DNA from: Sphingomonas suaedae
Lineage (GTDB): Bacteria > Pseudomonadota > Alphaproteobacteria > Sphingomonadales > Sphingomonadaceae
Reading direction: 5' to 3'
DNA: 64,000 bases
Assembly (NCBI RefSeq): GCF_007833215.1
Contig: NZ_CP042239.1
Location: 2,046,001 to 2,110,000, forward strand
The notes below the pieces were generated by a model. The model was not told the origin of the DNA. It saw only the letters and a program-made list of their open reading frames with translations, and searched no databases. Position 1 is the stretch's first letter. Each line of letters starts with the position of its first letter. The translations under genes and the position numbers were made by a program. Positions 15,727-25,183 of this stretch are shown here, piece after piece.

Positions 15727-16710
15727 GTGCACAACGATCGCATCCTGACGGGCCTTGGCCTGCGCCTCGTTGCCATCGTCATGCTTTCGACGATGGGTGC
15801 GCTGATCAAGCTGGTGGAGATACGCGGCGCCCATCTTGGCGAAATCCTGCTGTTCCGTCAGCTGTTCGCGATCCCCTTCATCCTCGCCTGGGTCGCCGCC
15901 GGTCCCGGATTCGCGTCGCTGCGCACACAGCGGTTCGGGCTGCACCTCAACCGCACGATGATCGGTCTGACCGGCATGGTCTTCAATTTCGGGGCGGTGA
16001 TGCTGCTCCCGCTGGCCGAAGCGACGACCCTGTCGTTCACCGCGCCGATCTTCGCCACGCTGCTCGGCGCGCTGATCCTGCGCGAGGCGACCGGGTGGCG
16101 CCGCTGGAGTGCCGTGCTGGCGGGCTTTGTCGGCGTGCTGATCGTCACTCAGCCGGGCGACGGGCATATCCCGCTCACCGGCGCGCTTGTCGGTCTCACC
16201 GCCGCCTTCTTCGTCGCGCTGATCGCGATCCAGTTGCGCCATATGAGCCGGACCGAGGGCCCGGCGACGACCGTCTTCTGGTTTTCGACCCTGTCGATCC
16301 CGCCGCTTGCGATCGCCTATCCCTTCTTCGCGCAGATGCACGATGCGGCAACCTTCGCGATTCTGATCGGCATCGGCCTGGTCGGCGGCGCGGGCCAGCT
16401 CGCGCTCACCGCCGCGTTGCGCTTCGCCCCCGTCTCGGCGGTGGTGCCGATGGACTATTCAAGCCTGCTCTGGGCCACGCTCTATGGCTATGTCCTGTTC
16501 GGGGTGCTGCCCGGCCCCTGGACCTGGGTCGGCGCCCCGATCATCGTCGCCAGCGGCCTCTACATCGCCTGGCGCGAGCAACGGCTCGGCCTTGCCCGGC
16601 GTGCCACTCCAGTCGAAGCGCCACGCGAAGATGCCGATGCTGATCGGGAGCGTGGCATAAAGGAACGGCGCGACCGCGGCGAAACCCGGGATCAGCGCCA
16701 GCGCGGTTGA
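15727..16710 (+). CDS. DMT-superfamily (EamA) transporter
   Basis: About 327 residues with ten predicted transmembrane segments in two EamA repeats; EamA features include ILLFRQLFAIPFI, PLAEATTLSFTAPIFATLLG and ALRFAPVSAVVPMDYSSLLW. Such proteins export metabolites such as amino acids. The start is probably the GTG at 15727 (VHNDRILTGLG), as upstream codons are antisense to the proS start. The hydrophobic core ends near 16590. The remaining ~40 codons are charged (DADADRERGIKERRD) and run antisense to the end of the convergent TMEM175 gene, so the two coding regions overlap by 252 bases. Confidence 0.83.
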   Translation: MHNDRILTGLGLRLVAIVMLSTMGALIKLVEIRGAHLGEILLFRQLFAIPFILAWVAAGPGFASLRTQRFGLHLNRTMIGLTGMVFNFGAVMLLPLAEATTLSFTAPIFATLLGALILREATGWRRWSAVLAGFVGVLIVTQPGDGHIPLTGALVGLTAAFFVALIAIQLRHMSRTEGPATTVFWFSTLSIPPLAIAYPFFAQMHDAATFAILIGIGLVGGAGQLALTAALRFAPVSAVVPMDYSSLLWATLYGYVLFGVLPGPWTWVGAPIIVASGLYIAWREQRLGLARRATPVEAPREDADADRERGIKERRDRGETRDQRQRG

Positions 16711-17223
16711 GGCAAAGCCGGTCCCCGCAAGGATCGACCAGATACCGACCTGTCCCCTGCCCTCGCGTGCGTCATCAGGCGAGAGGTCCGGGCGGCGGCG
16801 CACATCATGGTACAGCGCAGCGGTCAATGCCGACATCGCTGTAAATCCCAGGCCATAGACGGTGAACAGTCGGCTGAGGCTTCCGCTATAGCCGGCAAAG
16901 TCGCCGACCAGGAACGCGGCGAACGACGCCGCCATCGCGCGCAGCGGGACGACATAGATCAGCACGGTGAACACGAGCAGCAGGGTCAGCAGCAGCGAGC
17001 GCGCATCACCCGCCCCGCGCAGCCGACGCCAGCGGACATGCGACCACCAGAACATCGCCATCGTCGCGAATCCGATCACGAAGCTCGGGATCGCGGCGAC
17101 CGCGGTTTCCAGCGTGCCGCCATCGCCCGCCGCGCCGCCGCCGCCCACCACCATCAGCGTCACGGCAAAGGCGAACGCCGCGTCGGTGAAATTGTCGGCA
17201 CGGGTTGCTTCGCGTTCGGTCAT
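16459..17223 (-). CDS. TMEM175-family (DUF1211) potassium channel-like membrane protein
   Basis: 254 residues. The first segment RADNFTDAAFAFAVTLMVV is a variant of the TMEM175 pore helix motif (FSDAVFAIAxTLL), and FATMAMFWWSHVRWRRL is the matching third-helix motif. Bacterial TMEM175 proteins form tetrameric potassium-permeable channels. The recognisable membrane part ends near 16600; the last ~45 residues (EPLLAPGDVEAAGDDD and following) are hydrophilic and lie antisense to the DMT transporter gene. The ATG overlaps the stop of the upstream DUF938 gene (ATGA), making it the third gene of a coupled operon. Confidence 0.82.
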   Translation of the reverse strand: MTEREATRADNFTDAAFAFAVTLMVVGGGGAAGDGGTLETAVAAIPSFVIGFATMAMFWWSHVRWRRLRGAGDARSLLLTLLLVFTVLIYVVPLRAMAASFAAFLVGDFAGYSGSLSRLFTVYGLGFTAMSALTAALYHDVRRRPDLSPDDAREGRGQVGIWSILAGTGFASTALALIPGFAAVAPFLYATLPISIGIFAWRFDWSGTPGKAEPLLAPGDVEAAGDDDRGADPGPGAGQHPEQDIAIERGPEQA

Positions 17224-17852
17224 TTCCGGTACACCAGCATCAGGTTGTTCGCGGGCATCTCGATCAGCCGGGCAAAGCGCAACCCCCGCGCCTGCGCCGC
17301 CTGCGTCACATCGGCGACGTCACGCAGCCCCCAGCGAGGATCGCGTTCCCGGAGCGAATGGTCGAAGGCTTCGTTCGACGGCGCGGTCGGCACATCGGCG
17401 CGGCGATAGGGGCCATAGAGGATCAGCGGGCCGTCGGGCGGCAACAGTCGCAGTGCACCGTCGAGAAGTCCCAGCGTCGCCTCCCACGGGCTGATATGCA
17501 CCATGTTGATGCACAGCAACGCATCGGCGGCGTCGATGGGCCAGATCGGCGCGGCCGCGTCGATGCCTAGCGGTGGTTCGATATTGGGAATACCGGCGCT
17601 CCAGGAGGCGATCGAGGCGCGTCCCGCCGCGTCGGGATCGCTCGGCTGCCACGTCAGATCGGCAAAGGCAGCGGCGAAATAGACGGCGTGTTCGCCGCTG
17701 CCGCTCGCAACCTCCAGCACCAGACCACGCTCTGGCAACAGGTCGCGGAGCACTGCGACGATCGCCTCACGGTTGCGCAGCGTCGCGGGCGCATGTTTGC
17801 GCACATCGCCCTTATCCTCCGCGACGATCCATGGCGTCGGGTCGCCGTTCAC
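17220..17852 (-). CDS. DUF938 SAM-dependent methyltransferase-like protein
   Basis: 210 residues with a methyltransferase fold: LVLEVASGSGEHAVYFA is the SAM-binding motif I of the DUF938 family, with KHAPATLRNREAIVAVL before it and LLCINMVHISPWEATLGLL after it. Family members are annotated as class I methyltransferases of unknown substrate. The start is a GTG at 17852 that overlaps the stop of the preceding serine hydrolase (GTGA), and its stop overlaps the start of the TMEM175 gene. The three genes are therefore translationally coupled, although their functions are not obviously related. Confidence 0.88.
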   Translation of the reverse strand: MNGDPTPWIVAEDKGDVRKHAPATLRNREAIVAVLRDLLPERGLVLEVASGSGEHAVYFAAAFADLTWQPSDPDAAGRASIASWSAGIPNIEPPLGIDAAAPIWPIDAADALLCINMVHISPWEATLGLLDGALRLLPPDGPLILYGPYRRADVPTAPSNEAFDHSLRERDPRWGLRDVADVTQAAQARGLRFARLIEMPANNLMLVYRK

Positions 17853-18982
17853 TGCCCCTCCGCCGCGAACAGTTCGAGGAATTTGAGCGCCAGCGGGCTC
17901 TTCTCCACCTCGGCGACGTACAGTCGATTGCCCCAGTTCAGCCCGTCGGTATTGCCCTGCAACACCAGCGTCAGCTTCTTGTCCGGCACCTTGAGCAGCA
18001 GGCCCGCATAGGCATCGGGCCACCAGCCGCCGTGCCAGACGACCCGCTGCCCGCGCCAGCGTTGGGTCCACCAACCATAGGCATAGCTCGCCTCGCGCCC
18101 ATCGGCGTCGATCGCCGGCGTCCACATCGTGCGCAGCAAGCCGGGCGGCAAGATCCGCCCCTGATCAAGCGCGATCGAATAGGCGGCCAGTCCCCGCACG
18201 CTCGCGATGATGCCGCTCGACGCGTTCATCTCGGGATTGGGCAACGGAGAGGGCTCGAGTTGATCCTCGTCCACCTCGGGCGGGACATGTTTGAACGGCG
18301 GCGCGAGGTTGACGAGCGCGAGTCCGCCCTTCGTGTCACGCCACCCCGCGGCGACGTCCTTCAGCCCCGCCTTGTCGATGACGTAGCGGCGCACCCAATA
18401 ATCGAACGGCTTGCCGGTCTGCTCCTCGACCCAGTTGGCAAGGCGGCCATAAACGATCGGATTGTAGAGGAAGTTGGTCCCCGGCGTCCCCAGCACGCGC
18501 ATCTGCACCACGTTGCGCAAGGTCAGCTTCGCCGAGCAATCGATCTTCGGCGGCACATAGCCATCGTCCAGCTTCACCCCGCCGCCGAAAACGATCCCGC
18601 TGCTCGACAGCCAGTCGCACCGGCCCTTCCAGTCGGACAATTTGGTGAAGTCGTCGTCGAGATCGATGATCCCGTCGGCGTCCATCGCGATCAGCGTTGC
18701 GGCGGAAAAGGTCTTGGTGATCGACGCGACCAGATAGGTTGTGTCCGCCGTCGTCTTTTCCTCGGCATCATGGTCCTGCCAGCCGATCCCCTCGGCGGCG
18801 ATGATCCTGTCTCCCCGCGCAATCGCCCAGGAGAAGCTGAGGACGCGATGCTCCTTGCGATAGGCGGCGGCGAACTCCCGGAACGCTTCGATCCTGGCGG
18901 CGTCGCCTACGGGCCTTTCCTGCGCCCATGCGGTTGCGGGCAGGATCAATGCGGCGGCTAGCAGGCTCAGCGCGCGAATCAT
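17849..18982 (-). CDS. Exported serine hydrolase, beta-lactamase/class C PBP family
   Basis: 377 residues with an N-terminal signal peptide (MIRALSLLAAALILPATAWA). The class C motifs are present: S87-I-T-K90 as the nucleophile motif, a YxN-type motif in FLYNPIVYG, and HGG in VVWHGGWWPD as the third motif. The family covers esterases, D-amino-acid peptidases and class C beta-lactamases; the sequence does not single out one of these. It would act in the periplasm. It is the first gene of the operon with the DUF938 and TMEM175 genes. Confidence 0.87.
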   Translation of the reverse strand: MIRALSLLAAALILPATAWAQERPVGDAARIEAFREFAAAYRKEHRVLSFSWAIARGDRIIAAEGIGWQDHDAEEKTTADTTYLVASITKTFSAATLIAMDADGIIDLDDDFTKLSDWKGRCDWLSSSGIVFGGGVKLDDGYVPPKIDCSAKLTLRNVVQMRVLGTPGTNFLYNPIVYGRLANWVEEQTGKPFDYWVRRYVIDKAGLKDVAAGWRDTKGGLALVNLAPPFKHVPPEVDEDQLEPSPLPNPEMNASSGIIASVRGLAAYSIALDQGRILPPGLLRTMWTPAIDADGREASYAYGWWTQRWRGQRVVWHGGWWPDAYAGLLLKVPDKKLTLVLQGNTDGLNWGNRLYVAEVEKSPLALKFLELFAAEGQ

Positions 18983-19043
18983 CGAAGTCCCCCGTTCGTA
19001 CGGAGGTTAGACCCTCGAATGCGGTCGGATCAAACGGCCAGGC

Positions 19044-19412
19044 TCATTTCGGCGCGCACGCGGACCGGTCGCCGGCCTTGCACCGTGCCACTCGCGCTTC
19101 CCAATCGGCGCGGACGCGGGCGGCCTCCTCCTGCTGGCGTGCGACATCGGCCCGCCACGCAGCCATCTTCGCCTCATATTCCGCCTTCTGGCGCGCGATA
19201 TACAGGTCGTAATCGGCCTGGCGGTCGAGATTGGTCTTTGCCACGCGATCCGCCTCGGCCTGGTCGCGCCGGCGCTGCGCCTCGTACAGGCGCTGCGCTT
19301 CTGCCCGGTCGGCATCGGTCTCGGCCTGCGGAATGCGCGTATCGCTATGCTGCGCGATGGCGGGCGCCGCAGTGACTGCGAGCAGGGCAACGGCAAACAT
19401 CGTCCGGGTCAT
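19044..19412 (-). CDS. Periplasmic coiled-coil protein of unknown function
   Basis: 122 residues from ATG at 19412, preceded by GGAAGGA. A signal peptide (MTRTMFAVALLAVTAAPAIA) is followed by ~90 residues very rich in Ala, Arg, Glu, Asp and Gln with heptad-like spacing (ADRAEAQRLYEAQRRRDQA, YEAKMAAWRADVARQQEEAA), ending in a short segment with two cysteines (RCKAGDRSACAPK). These two cysteines could form a disulphide. No family is recognised. It lies downstream of the gcv operon on the same strand, separated by 77 bases. Confidence 0.72.
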   Translation of the reverse strand: MTRTMFAVALLAVTAAPAIAQHSDTRIPQAETDADRAEAQRLYEAQRRRDQAEADRVAKTNLDRQADYDLYIARQKAEYEAKMAAWRADVARQQEEAARVRADWEARVARCKAGDRSACAPK

Positions 19413-19488
19413 CGTCCTTCCCCCTTGAGTCCGGCGCAATGGCCGTCGCCGAAGGAGGTAACCCGAAACGACCCGGGCGAAAACTGAC

Positions 19489-21057
19489 TTATTCCGCCGC
19501 TTCCGCCTGCGCCGGCTCCTTCCACACCAGCACCGGTTTTCTGGCCGCCTGCGTCTCGTCGAGCCGCCGCCGCGGGGCGAAGTGCGGCGCGGATTTCAGC
19601 GCCGCATCGCCCGCTTTCGCCCGCTGCGCGACCGATCGGAACGCACCGATGAACTGGTCCAGCGCCGCCTTGCTTTCGGTCTCGGTCGGCTCGACCAGCA
19701 TCGCGCCATGGACGACCAGCGGGAAATAGACCGTCATCGGGTGGAAACCCTCGTCGATCAGCCCCTTGGCGATATCGAGCGTCGAGAAGCCCTCAGCCAG
19801 CCCACGGTCGCTGAAGATCGCCTCGTGCATACACGGTCCGCTGTTGGCGAAGGGAGCGTCGAGCACATCCTCCATGCTGCGCAGGACGTAATTGGCGTTC
19901 AGCACCGCGTCCTCGGCCACCTGCTTCAACCCATCCGCGCCGTGCGAGAGGATGTAGGTGAGCGCGCGCGTGAACATGCCCATCTGGCCGTGGAACGAGA
20001 CCATGCGGCCAAAGCTGGACCCGTGATGCTCGCCCGCCGTCTCTTCCTCGACCAGCACGAAGCGGCCGTCCTGCTGCTCGACGAACGGCAGCGGTGCGAA
20101 GGGTGCCAGCGCCTCCGACAGCACCACTGGCCCCGAACCCGGACCACCGCCGCCATGCGGGGTGGAGAAGGTCTTGTGCAGGTTGATGTGCATCGCGTCG
20201 ACGCCCAGGTCGCCGGGGCGCACCTTGCCGACGATCGCGTTGAAGTTCGCGCCGTCGCAATAGACATAGCCGCCAGCCGCGTGAACTGCGTCGCTGATCG
20301 TCTTGAGATCGCGCTCGAACAGGCCGCAGGTATTGGGGTTAGTGATCATCACCCCCGCCACGTCCGGCCCCAGCCGCGCGGTCAGAGCCGCGACATCGAC
20401 GCGCCCGTCCGGGGTCGCCGGGATATCCTCGACGGTGAAGCCCGCGAACGCCGCCGTGGCCGGGTTGGTGCCGTGCGCGCTTTCGGGGACCAGCACCACG
20501 CGGCGATCCTCGCCCCGCGCTTCCAGCGCCGCCTTGATCGCCAGGATACCGCACAGCTCGCCATGCGCGCCCGCCTTGGGCGACATTGCCACGGCCTTCA
20601 TGCCGGTCAGCGTGACCAGCCAGTGCGCCAGCTGATCGATCACCTCCAACGCGCCCTGCACTGTGTCGATCGGCTGGAGCGGGTGAATATCGGCAAAGCC
20701 CGGAAGCCGCGCCATCCGCTCGTTGAGGCGCGGATTATGCTTCATCGTGCAGCTGCCCAGCGGGAAGAAGCCGAGGTCGATGCCGTAATTCTGGCGCGAC
20801 AGGCGGGTGTAATGGCGCACCGCCTCCGGCTCGCTCAGGCCCGGCAGCCCGATATCGCGATGCCGCTCCAGCCCGCCCAGCCGCGAGGTTGCCTGGGGCG
20901 CCTCGGCGAAATCGACGCCGGTCGTGTCGAGCGAACCGATCTCGAAGATCAACGCCTCTTCGAGCATCAGCGCACGGTTGCCGGTAAAGGTGGCTACAGC
21001 CTCACCCTCGACCGCGTTCATCTGCGGCCGCCAGCCGCTCTGGTTGATCGTGCTCAT
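19489..21057 (-). CDS. gcvPB: Glycine dehydrogenase (decarboxylating) subunit 2
   Basis: 522 residues forming the PLP-binding half of the split P-protein of the glycine cleavage system. The PLP lysine is in [35 protein letters not shown] and [17 protein letters not shown] are further P-protein signatures. With GcvPA it decarboxylates glycine and passes the aminomethyl group to lipoyl-GcvH. Its ATG overlaps the gcvPA stop (ATGA), so subunits are made in a fixed ratio. It is the last gene of the riboswitch-controlled operon. Confidence 0.96.
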   Translation of the reverse strand: MSTINQSGWRPQMNAVEGEAVATFTGNRALMLEEALIFEIGSLDTTGVDFAEAPQATSRLGGLERHRDIGLPGLSEPEAVRHYTRLSRQNYGIDLGFFPLGSCTMKHNPRLNERMARLPGFADIHPLQPIDTVQGALEVIDQLAHWLVTLTGMKAVAMSPKAGAHGELCGILAIKAALEARGEDRRVVLVPESAHGTNPATAAFAGFTVEDIPATPDGRVDVAALTARLGPDVAGVMITNPNTCGLFERDLKTISDAVHAAGGYVYCDGANFNAIVGKVRPGDLGVDAMHINLHKTFSTPHGGGGPGSGPVVLSEALAPFAPLPFVEQQDGRFVLVEEETAGEHHGSSFGRMVSFHGQMGMFTRALTYILSHGADGLKQVAEDAVLNANYVLRSMEDVLDAPFANSGPCMHEAIFSDRGLAEGFSTLDIAKGLIDEGFHPMTVYFPLVVHGAMLVEPTETESKAALDQFIGAFRSVAQRAKAGDAALKSAPHFAPRRRLDETQAARKPVLVWKEPAQAEAAE

Positions 21058-22412
21058 GCCAGCACCTCCTGGAGCGCGGCGGCAAGGGTTTCGACATCCT
21101 CCGCCGTGGTGGTTTCGGTGACCGCGACGACCAGGCCGTTTTCCAACGCCTCCTCGCCCGGATAGAGACGGCCCAGCGACACGCCGGCCAGAATGCCCTT
21201 GTCGGCGAGTGCGCGCACGACCGGGCGTGCTTCCTTGGGCAGCTTCAGCGTGAATTCGTTGAAGAAGGTCGGCGTCACCAGCTCGACCCCCGGCACCTGC
21301 GCCAGCCGATCCGCCGCAGCGCTCGCGCCGGCATGGTTGAGCGCCGCCAGCTGCCGCAGCCCCTTCTCACCCAGCAACGTCATGTGCACCGACCACGCCA
21401 GCGCGCACAGCACCGAGCTGGTGCAGATGTTCGACGTCGCCTTCTCGCGCCGGATATGCTGCTCGCGGGTCGACAGCGTCAGCACGAAGCCGCGCTTGCC
21501 CTCGGCATCCACCGTCTCGCCGGTCAGGCGGCCCGGCATCTGGCGGACATATTTCTCCTTGCACCCGAACAGGCCGACATAGGGGCCACCGAACTGCAGC
21601 CCGACGCCGATCGACTGGCCTTCGCCCACGACGATGTCCGCACCCATCTCGCCCGGCGACTTGATCGCGCCCAGCGCAACCGGCTCGGTCACCACCGCGA
21701 CGAGCAGCGCCTTCTTCGCCTGGCATGCGGCAGCAAGGTCGGACAGGTCGGCAATGCGGCCGAGAATGTCGGGATATTGCACCACGACGCACGAGGTATC
21801 GTCGTCGATCAGGTCGATCAGCTTCGCCGTATCCGGCTCGGCGGTCAGCTCCGGCACCGCGGTCACCAGCGTGTCGCCGGTGTATTTGGCCATGGTGTTG
21901 GCGACCGAGACATAATGGGGGTGCAGCCCGCCCGACAGGATCGCCTTGGCGCGCCTGGTGATGCGCCGCGCCATGCCGATCGCCTCCCAGCACGCGGTCG
22001 AGCCATCGTACATCGAGGCGTTGGCGACATCGGTGCCCAGCAGGCGCGCGACCTGCGTCTGGAACTCGAACATCACCTGCAGCGTACCCTGCGCGATTTC
22101 CGGCTGGTAGGGCGTATAGGCGGTCAGGAACTCGCCGCGCTGGATAATATGATCGACGCTGGCCGGCACGTGATGCTTGTAGGCGCCACAGCCGAGGAAG
22201 AAGGGCGCGCTTCCCGCCGAGAGGTTTTTCGCCGCCAGTTTCGACATGTGCCGCTCAACCGCCAGTTCGCTGGCATGCATCGGCAGCCCAGCGACCGGCC
22301 CGGACAGCCGCGCGCTTTCGGGAACATCGGCGAACAGATCGTCGATCGTCGCGGCATTGACCGCGGCAAGCATCGCCTGCCGGTCGGACTGGGTAAGAGG
22401 AAGGTAGCGCAT
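21054..22412 (-). CDS. gcvPA: Glycine dehydrogenase (decarboxylating) subunit 1
   Basis: 452 residues forming the N-terminal half of the split P-protein. It begins [18 protein letters not shown], the family's usual start, with GGAG eight bases upstream of ATG 22412; an in-frame ATG at 22424 is less likely. [34 protein letters not shown] and [18 protein letters not shown] are characteristic. This subunit has the PLP fold but relies on GcvPB for the catalytic lysine. A family-A palindromic element lies between gcvH and this gene. Confidence 0.95.
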   Translation of the reverse strand: MRYLPLTQSDRQAMLAAVNAATIDDLFADVPESARLSGPVAGLPMHASELAVERHMSKLAAKNLSAGSAPFFLGCGAYKHHVPASVDHIIQRGEFLTAYTPYQPEIAQGTLQVMFEFQTQVARLLGTDVANASMYDGSTACWEAIGMARRITRRAKAILSGGLHPHYVSVANTMAKYTGDTLVTAVPELTAEPDTAKLIDLIDDDTSCVVVQYPDILGRIADLSDLAAACQAKKALLVAVVTEPVALGAIKSPGEMGADIVVGEGQSIGVGLQFGGPYVGLFGCKEKYVRQMPGRLTGETVDAEGKRGFVLTLSTREQHIRREKATSNICTSSVLCALAWSVHMTLLGEKGLRQLAALNHAGASAAADRLAQVPGVELVTPTFFNEFTLKLPKEARPVVRALADKGILAGVSLGRLYPGEEALENGLVVAVTETTTAEDVETLAAALQEVLA

Positions 22413-22424
22413 TGAATTCTCCAA

Positions 22425-22534
22425 AGCCCCTCCCCTTCAGGGGAGGGGTTGGGGGTGGGGCGTCTCAGTCTCACCGAGACCGTCGGTTGCGAGGACAGGC
22501 CCCACCCCAACCCCTCCCCTGAAGGGGAGGGGCT
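22425..22534. repeat. Family-A palindromic element, copy A1, inside the gcv operon
   Basis: Two arms, each a perfect palindrome with core CCCTCCCCTTCAGGGGAGGG, are inverted around a G-rich tract and a ~50-bp spacer containing GTCTCAGTCTCACCGAG and GAGGACAGGCCCC. Copy A2 at 60338-60448 is nearly identical over the whole length but in the opposite orientation. The element starts 8 bases after the gcvH stop and ends 12 bases before the gcvPA start, so it is transcribed within the operon and should fold into a strong double hairpin. Confidence 0.88.
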
Positions 22535-22541
22535 AATGAGG

Positions 22542-22913
22542 TCACAGCTTGCTCACGAATTCCGCGTACGCGCTCTCGTTCATCAGCGAGTCGAGCTCGC
22601 TGGTGTCGCTCAGCGTCATCTTGAAGAACCAGCCATCACCCTCCGGGTCGCTGTTGACCAGCGCCGGCTCACCTTCCAGCGCCGCATTGCCCTCGACCAC
22701 CGTACCGCTGACGGGGGCGTAGACGTCGCTGGCCGCCTTGACGCTCTCGACCACCGCGGCGTCATCGCCCTTGGCGACTTCCTTGCCGTCCTCGGGCACC
22801 TCGACGAATACGATGTCGCCCAGCTGGCTCTGCGCATAGTCGGTGATGCCGACGGTCGCGATCTCGCCGTCGAGTTCGATCCATTCATGATCTTCGGTGA
22901 AGTAACGGCTCAT
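22542..22913 (-). CDS. gcvH: Glycine cleavage system H protein
   Basis: 123 residues, a lipoyl-carrier protein that shuttles the aminomethyl intermediate between P, T and L proteins. The lipoylated lysine is in [31 protein letters not shown] at the N-terminus and [15 protein letters not shown] near the end are family features, and the length is normal. Its ATG overlaps the stop of gcvT by four bases. A large palindrome follows directly downstream before gcvPA. Confidence 0.96.
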   Translation of the reverse strand: MSRYFTEDHEWIELDGEIATVGITDYAQSQLGDIVFVEVPEDGKEVAKGDDAAVVESVKAASDVYAPVSGTVVEGNAALEGEPALVNSDPEGDGWFFKMTLSDTSELDSLMNESAYAEFVSKL

Positions 22914-24124
22914 TTCGATGCTCCCTGACGAACATAATTGTGTGGAACGAAGGGCATGGCGACGACTTCGCCATGATGGATCTTGCCGCGCTGGCTCAGC
23001 GTCACGCGCGTGCCGATTTGCGCCATTGCGGTCGGCACATAGGCCATCGCGATCGGCTTCTGCACGGTCGGGGCAAAGCCGCCGCTGGTGACGCGGCCAA
23101 CCTCGTTGCCCTGATCATCCAGCACCAACGCGCCCTCGCGCACCGGCTGACGCCCTTCGACGATCAGGCCGACCCGGCGCTGGATCGGACCGTTCTCGCG
23201 CTCATGCAGGATGCGCTCGGCACCGGGGAAGTTCGCCTCCGCACGCCGCCGCTTGCTTGCGACCGCAAAGTTCAGCGTCGCCATGATCGGCGTCGTCTCG
23301 GGATCGAGGTCATGGCCATAGAGCGGCAAATCCGCCTCAAGCCGCAGCGAATCGCGCGCGCCAAGACCGATCGGCTTCACCTCGGGCTCGCCGCACAGCA
23401 GGTCGGCGACCTTGGCGGCCTGATCCGCGGGGATCGAGATTTCGAACCCGTCCTCACCAGTATAGCCCGATCGGCTGATATAGACCGGAACCCCGCCAAT
23501 CTCGAACTTGCCGCCCTTCATGAACACCAGCGCATCGAGCGGATACTCGCCCGTCACATGGCGGTTCAGCGCATCGAACGCCTTCGGACCCTGGAGCGCC
23601 AGCAGCGCATGTTCGTCCATGTGATTGATTTCGATGGCGTCGGGCAGATGCTCGCGCAGATGGGCGATATCGTCCCATTTGCACGCGCCGTTGACGACCA
23701 TGTAGATGCCACCCGGCCAACGGCTGAACATCAGGTCGTCGAGAATGCCGCCATTCTCGGCCAGCAACAGCGAATATTTCTGCTGCCCCACCGCGACGCC
23801 CGCGACATCGGCGGGGATCAGCTTCTCCAGCTCGGCATCGAGATTTTCGCCGGACAGCAACAGCTGCCCCATATGCGACACGTCGAACAGCCCGGCCGAT
23901 TCGCGCACCCACTGATGCTCGGCCATGATCCCTTCATACTGAACCGGCATCTCATAGCCCGCGAACGGCACCATCCGCCCGCCGCGCGCACGATGCCACG
24001 CGTCCAGCGGAAGCAGCATCAGTTCTTCGACAAAATCGGGCTTGCCCGTGGTCGTATCAGAGGTGTCGGTCACGGCACGCGCTCCAGAATTGACGACGGA
24101 ACGCCGCACCGCGCGGCCATTCAT
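22910..24124 (-). CDS. gcvT: Glycine cleavage system aminomethyltransferase (T protein)
   Basis: 404 residues transferring the methylene group from the H-protein-bound intermediate to tetrahydrofolate, releasing ammonia. [42 protein letters not shown] and [18 protein letters not shown] are T-protein signatures. ATG at 24124 follows GAGGGGG at good spacing, just after the riboswitch; a GTG at 24073 would remove 17 residues of non-conserved sequence and cannot be excluded. First gene of gcvT-gcvH-gcvPA-gcvPB. Confidence 0.95.
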   Translation of the reverse strand: MNGRAVRRSVVNSGARAVTDTSDTTTGKPDFVEELMLLPLDAWHRARGGRMVPFAGYEMPVQYEGIMAEHQWVRESAGLFDVSHMGQLLLSGENLDAELEKLIPADVAGVAVGQQKYSLLLAENGGILDDLMFSRWPGGIYMVVNGACKWDDIAHLREHLPDAIEINHMDEHALLALQGPKAFDALNRHVTGEYPLDALVFMKGGKFEIGGVPVYISRSGYTGEDGFEISIPADQAAKVADLLCGEPEVKPIGLGARDSLRLEADLPLYGHDLDPETTPIMATLNFAVASKRRRAEANFPGAERILHERENGPIQRRVGLIVEGRQPVREGALVLDDQGNEVGRVTSGGFAPTVQKPIAMAYVPTAMAQIGTRVTLSQRGKIHHGEVVAMPFVPHNYVRQGASK

Positions 24125-24130
24125 CCGTCG

Positions 24131-24329
24131 CCCCCTCTGTCACGGGAACCTGAGAGCTTTGATCCCGGCGCTGGTCCGGAACTTACCCCTTCGGTGGCTC
24201 ACCCCTGACGGGGCAAGCGCTTTCCAGAGTGTCGTGGCCCGCGCGGTCCCTGATGCCTGAGAGATTCCGGGGCGGTTGCTCCTTCGGCGTTCCGGATCCG
24301 GGGACCCGCAAACTCTCCCGCGCGTGCCT
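24131..24329 (-). promoter_or_regulatory. Tandem glycine riboswitch upstream of gcvT
   Basis: Read on the minus strand, the leader contains the first aptamer (GGGAGAG, GCCGAAGGAGCAA, CTCTCAGGCA, ACTCTGGA) followed by a second (GCCACCGAAGGGGTAAG, GCTCTCAGGT, GTGACAGAGGGGG). These are conserved core strings of the glycine riboswitch, in order and in tandem. The second aptamer ends at the gcvT ribosome-binding site, which suggests control of translation initiation; glycine is expected to switch the operon on. No terminator hairpin with a T-run is seen between it and gcvT. Confidence 0.93.
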
Positions 24330-24393
24330 TCACCGGTTGCCCGATGCCGACCCGCTTGGAATGCTGCGCCGCACCGTGCGAGTCAATCGGGTT

Positions 24394-25032
24394 TCAGCGA
24401 GTCGCATTATATTTGAGTTGGGCGTCGGTCAGCTGGAAGCCGACCAGTGCCTCGAATGTCGCGCGCAGCACCGCCTGGCGGATTTCCGGCCGCGCCAGCG
24501 GGTCCATCGCCGCAGTTTCGTCGCCGGCTTTGCGCTTGGCCAGAATCTGGCGGCGGATATCCTCGGGCAATGTTGCCGCTGCGCGTGAGACATAGCTGGT
24601 CGCCGTGCCGCGCGTCTGCGCGCGCAACTGGCCCGGTTCGAACCGCAACGTCACCTGCGCGACGCGCTTGGACACGACGGAGGTGCCGCCCTGAACCACG
24701 GTCACGAAATAGGGCAGGGTCACTTCACGTGCGCCCTCGCTCGAACGGCGGCCTCCCAGCACTTCGAAGGCGATGTCGGTGCGGATCATCTCACCCGAAT
24801 CGTCACAGGTAGAGGTGACGTTGGTCAGTGTCGCAGTAATGTCGATCGCGCTCGCCGCAGCGCTGGTCGCCGGGTCGAACAGGGTGATGTCGCCGGTCCC
24901 CGCAGGAACGCCGACGCGCGGACATGCCGAACGGACGGCGGTGATGCCGCCCTCGGCAATGTCGCCCGAACGGGAACAGCCCCCCAGCGCCACAAGACCC
25001 ATCGCGGCCAGACCGATATTGCGGATACTCAA
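24394..25032 (-). CDS. Putative lipoprotein of unknown function
   Basis: About 212 residues. The N-terminus IRNIGLAAMGLVALGGCSRS is a lipoprotein signal with lipobox ALGGC. The mature part has a beta-rich middle (ASAIDITATLTNVTSTCDDS, VTLPYFVTVVQGG, RVAQVTLRFEPGQ) and a helical C-terminus (PEDIRRQILAKRKAG). The start is not ATG: TTG at 25032 has AAAGG at the right distance, GTG at 25041 is the alternative, and the frame continues upstream with no conserved sequence. No family is recognised. It is divergent from ispH. Confidence 0.72.
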   Translation of the reverse strand: MSIRNIGLAAMGLVALGGCSRSGDIAEGGITAVRSACPRVGVPAGTGDITLFDPATSAAASAIDITATLTNVTSTCDDSGEMIRTDIAFEVLGGRRSSEGAREVTLPYFVTVVQGGTSVVSKRVAQVTLRFEPGQLRAQTRGTATSYVSRAAATLPEDIRRQILAKRKAGDETAAMDPLARPEIRQAVLRATFEALVGFQLTDAQLKYNATR

Positions 25033-25183
25033 GAGGCGCACCTTTCGCGAACAAGACAGCCGGTAACCGCCAGTAACTGGCGGTCCCTGACCGGCGGCGC
25101 GCACCATAGGCACCGCTTCACCATCCCGCAACGGGGCATACCGCGCCTTTCACACCGCGACATGATCGCGTAAGGCGCCGACG

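Noticed and set aside
13605..16643. 1012-codon open frame on the plus strand
   Set aside because: Antisense to proS and in the wrong frame of the DMT gene; its translation is Arg/His/Pro-rich with no family pattern, as expected for shadow frames in GC-rich DNA.
22425..22534. CRISPR-like repeats
   Set aside because: Only two arms per locus, inverted rather than direct, no regular spacers and no cas genes anywhere in the window.
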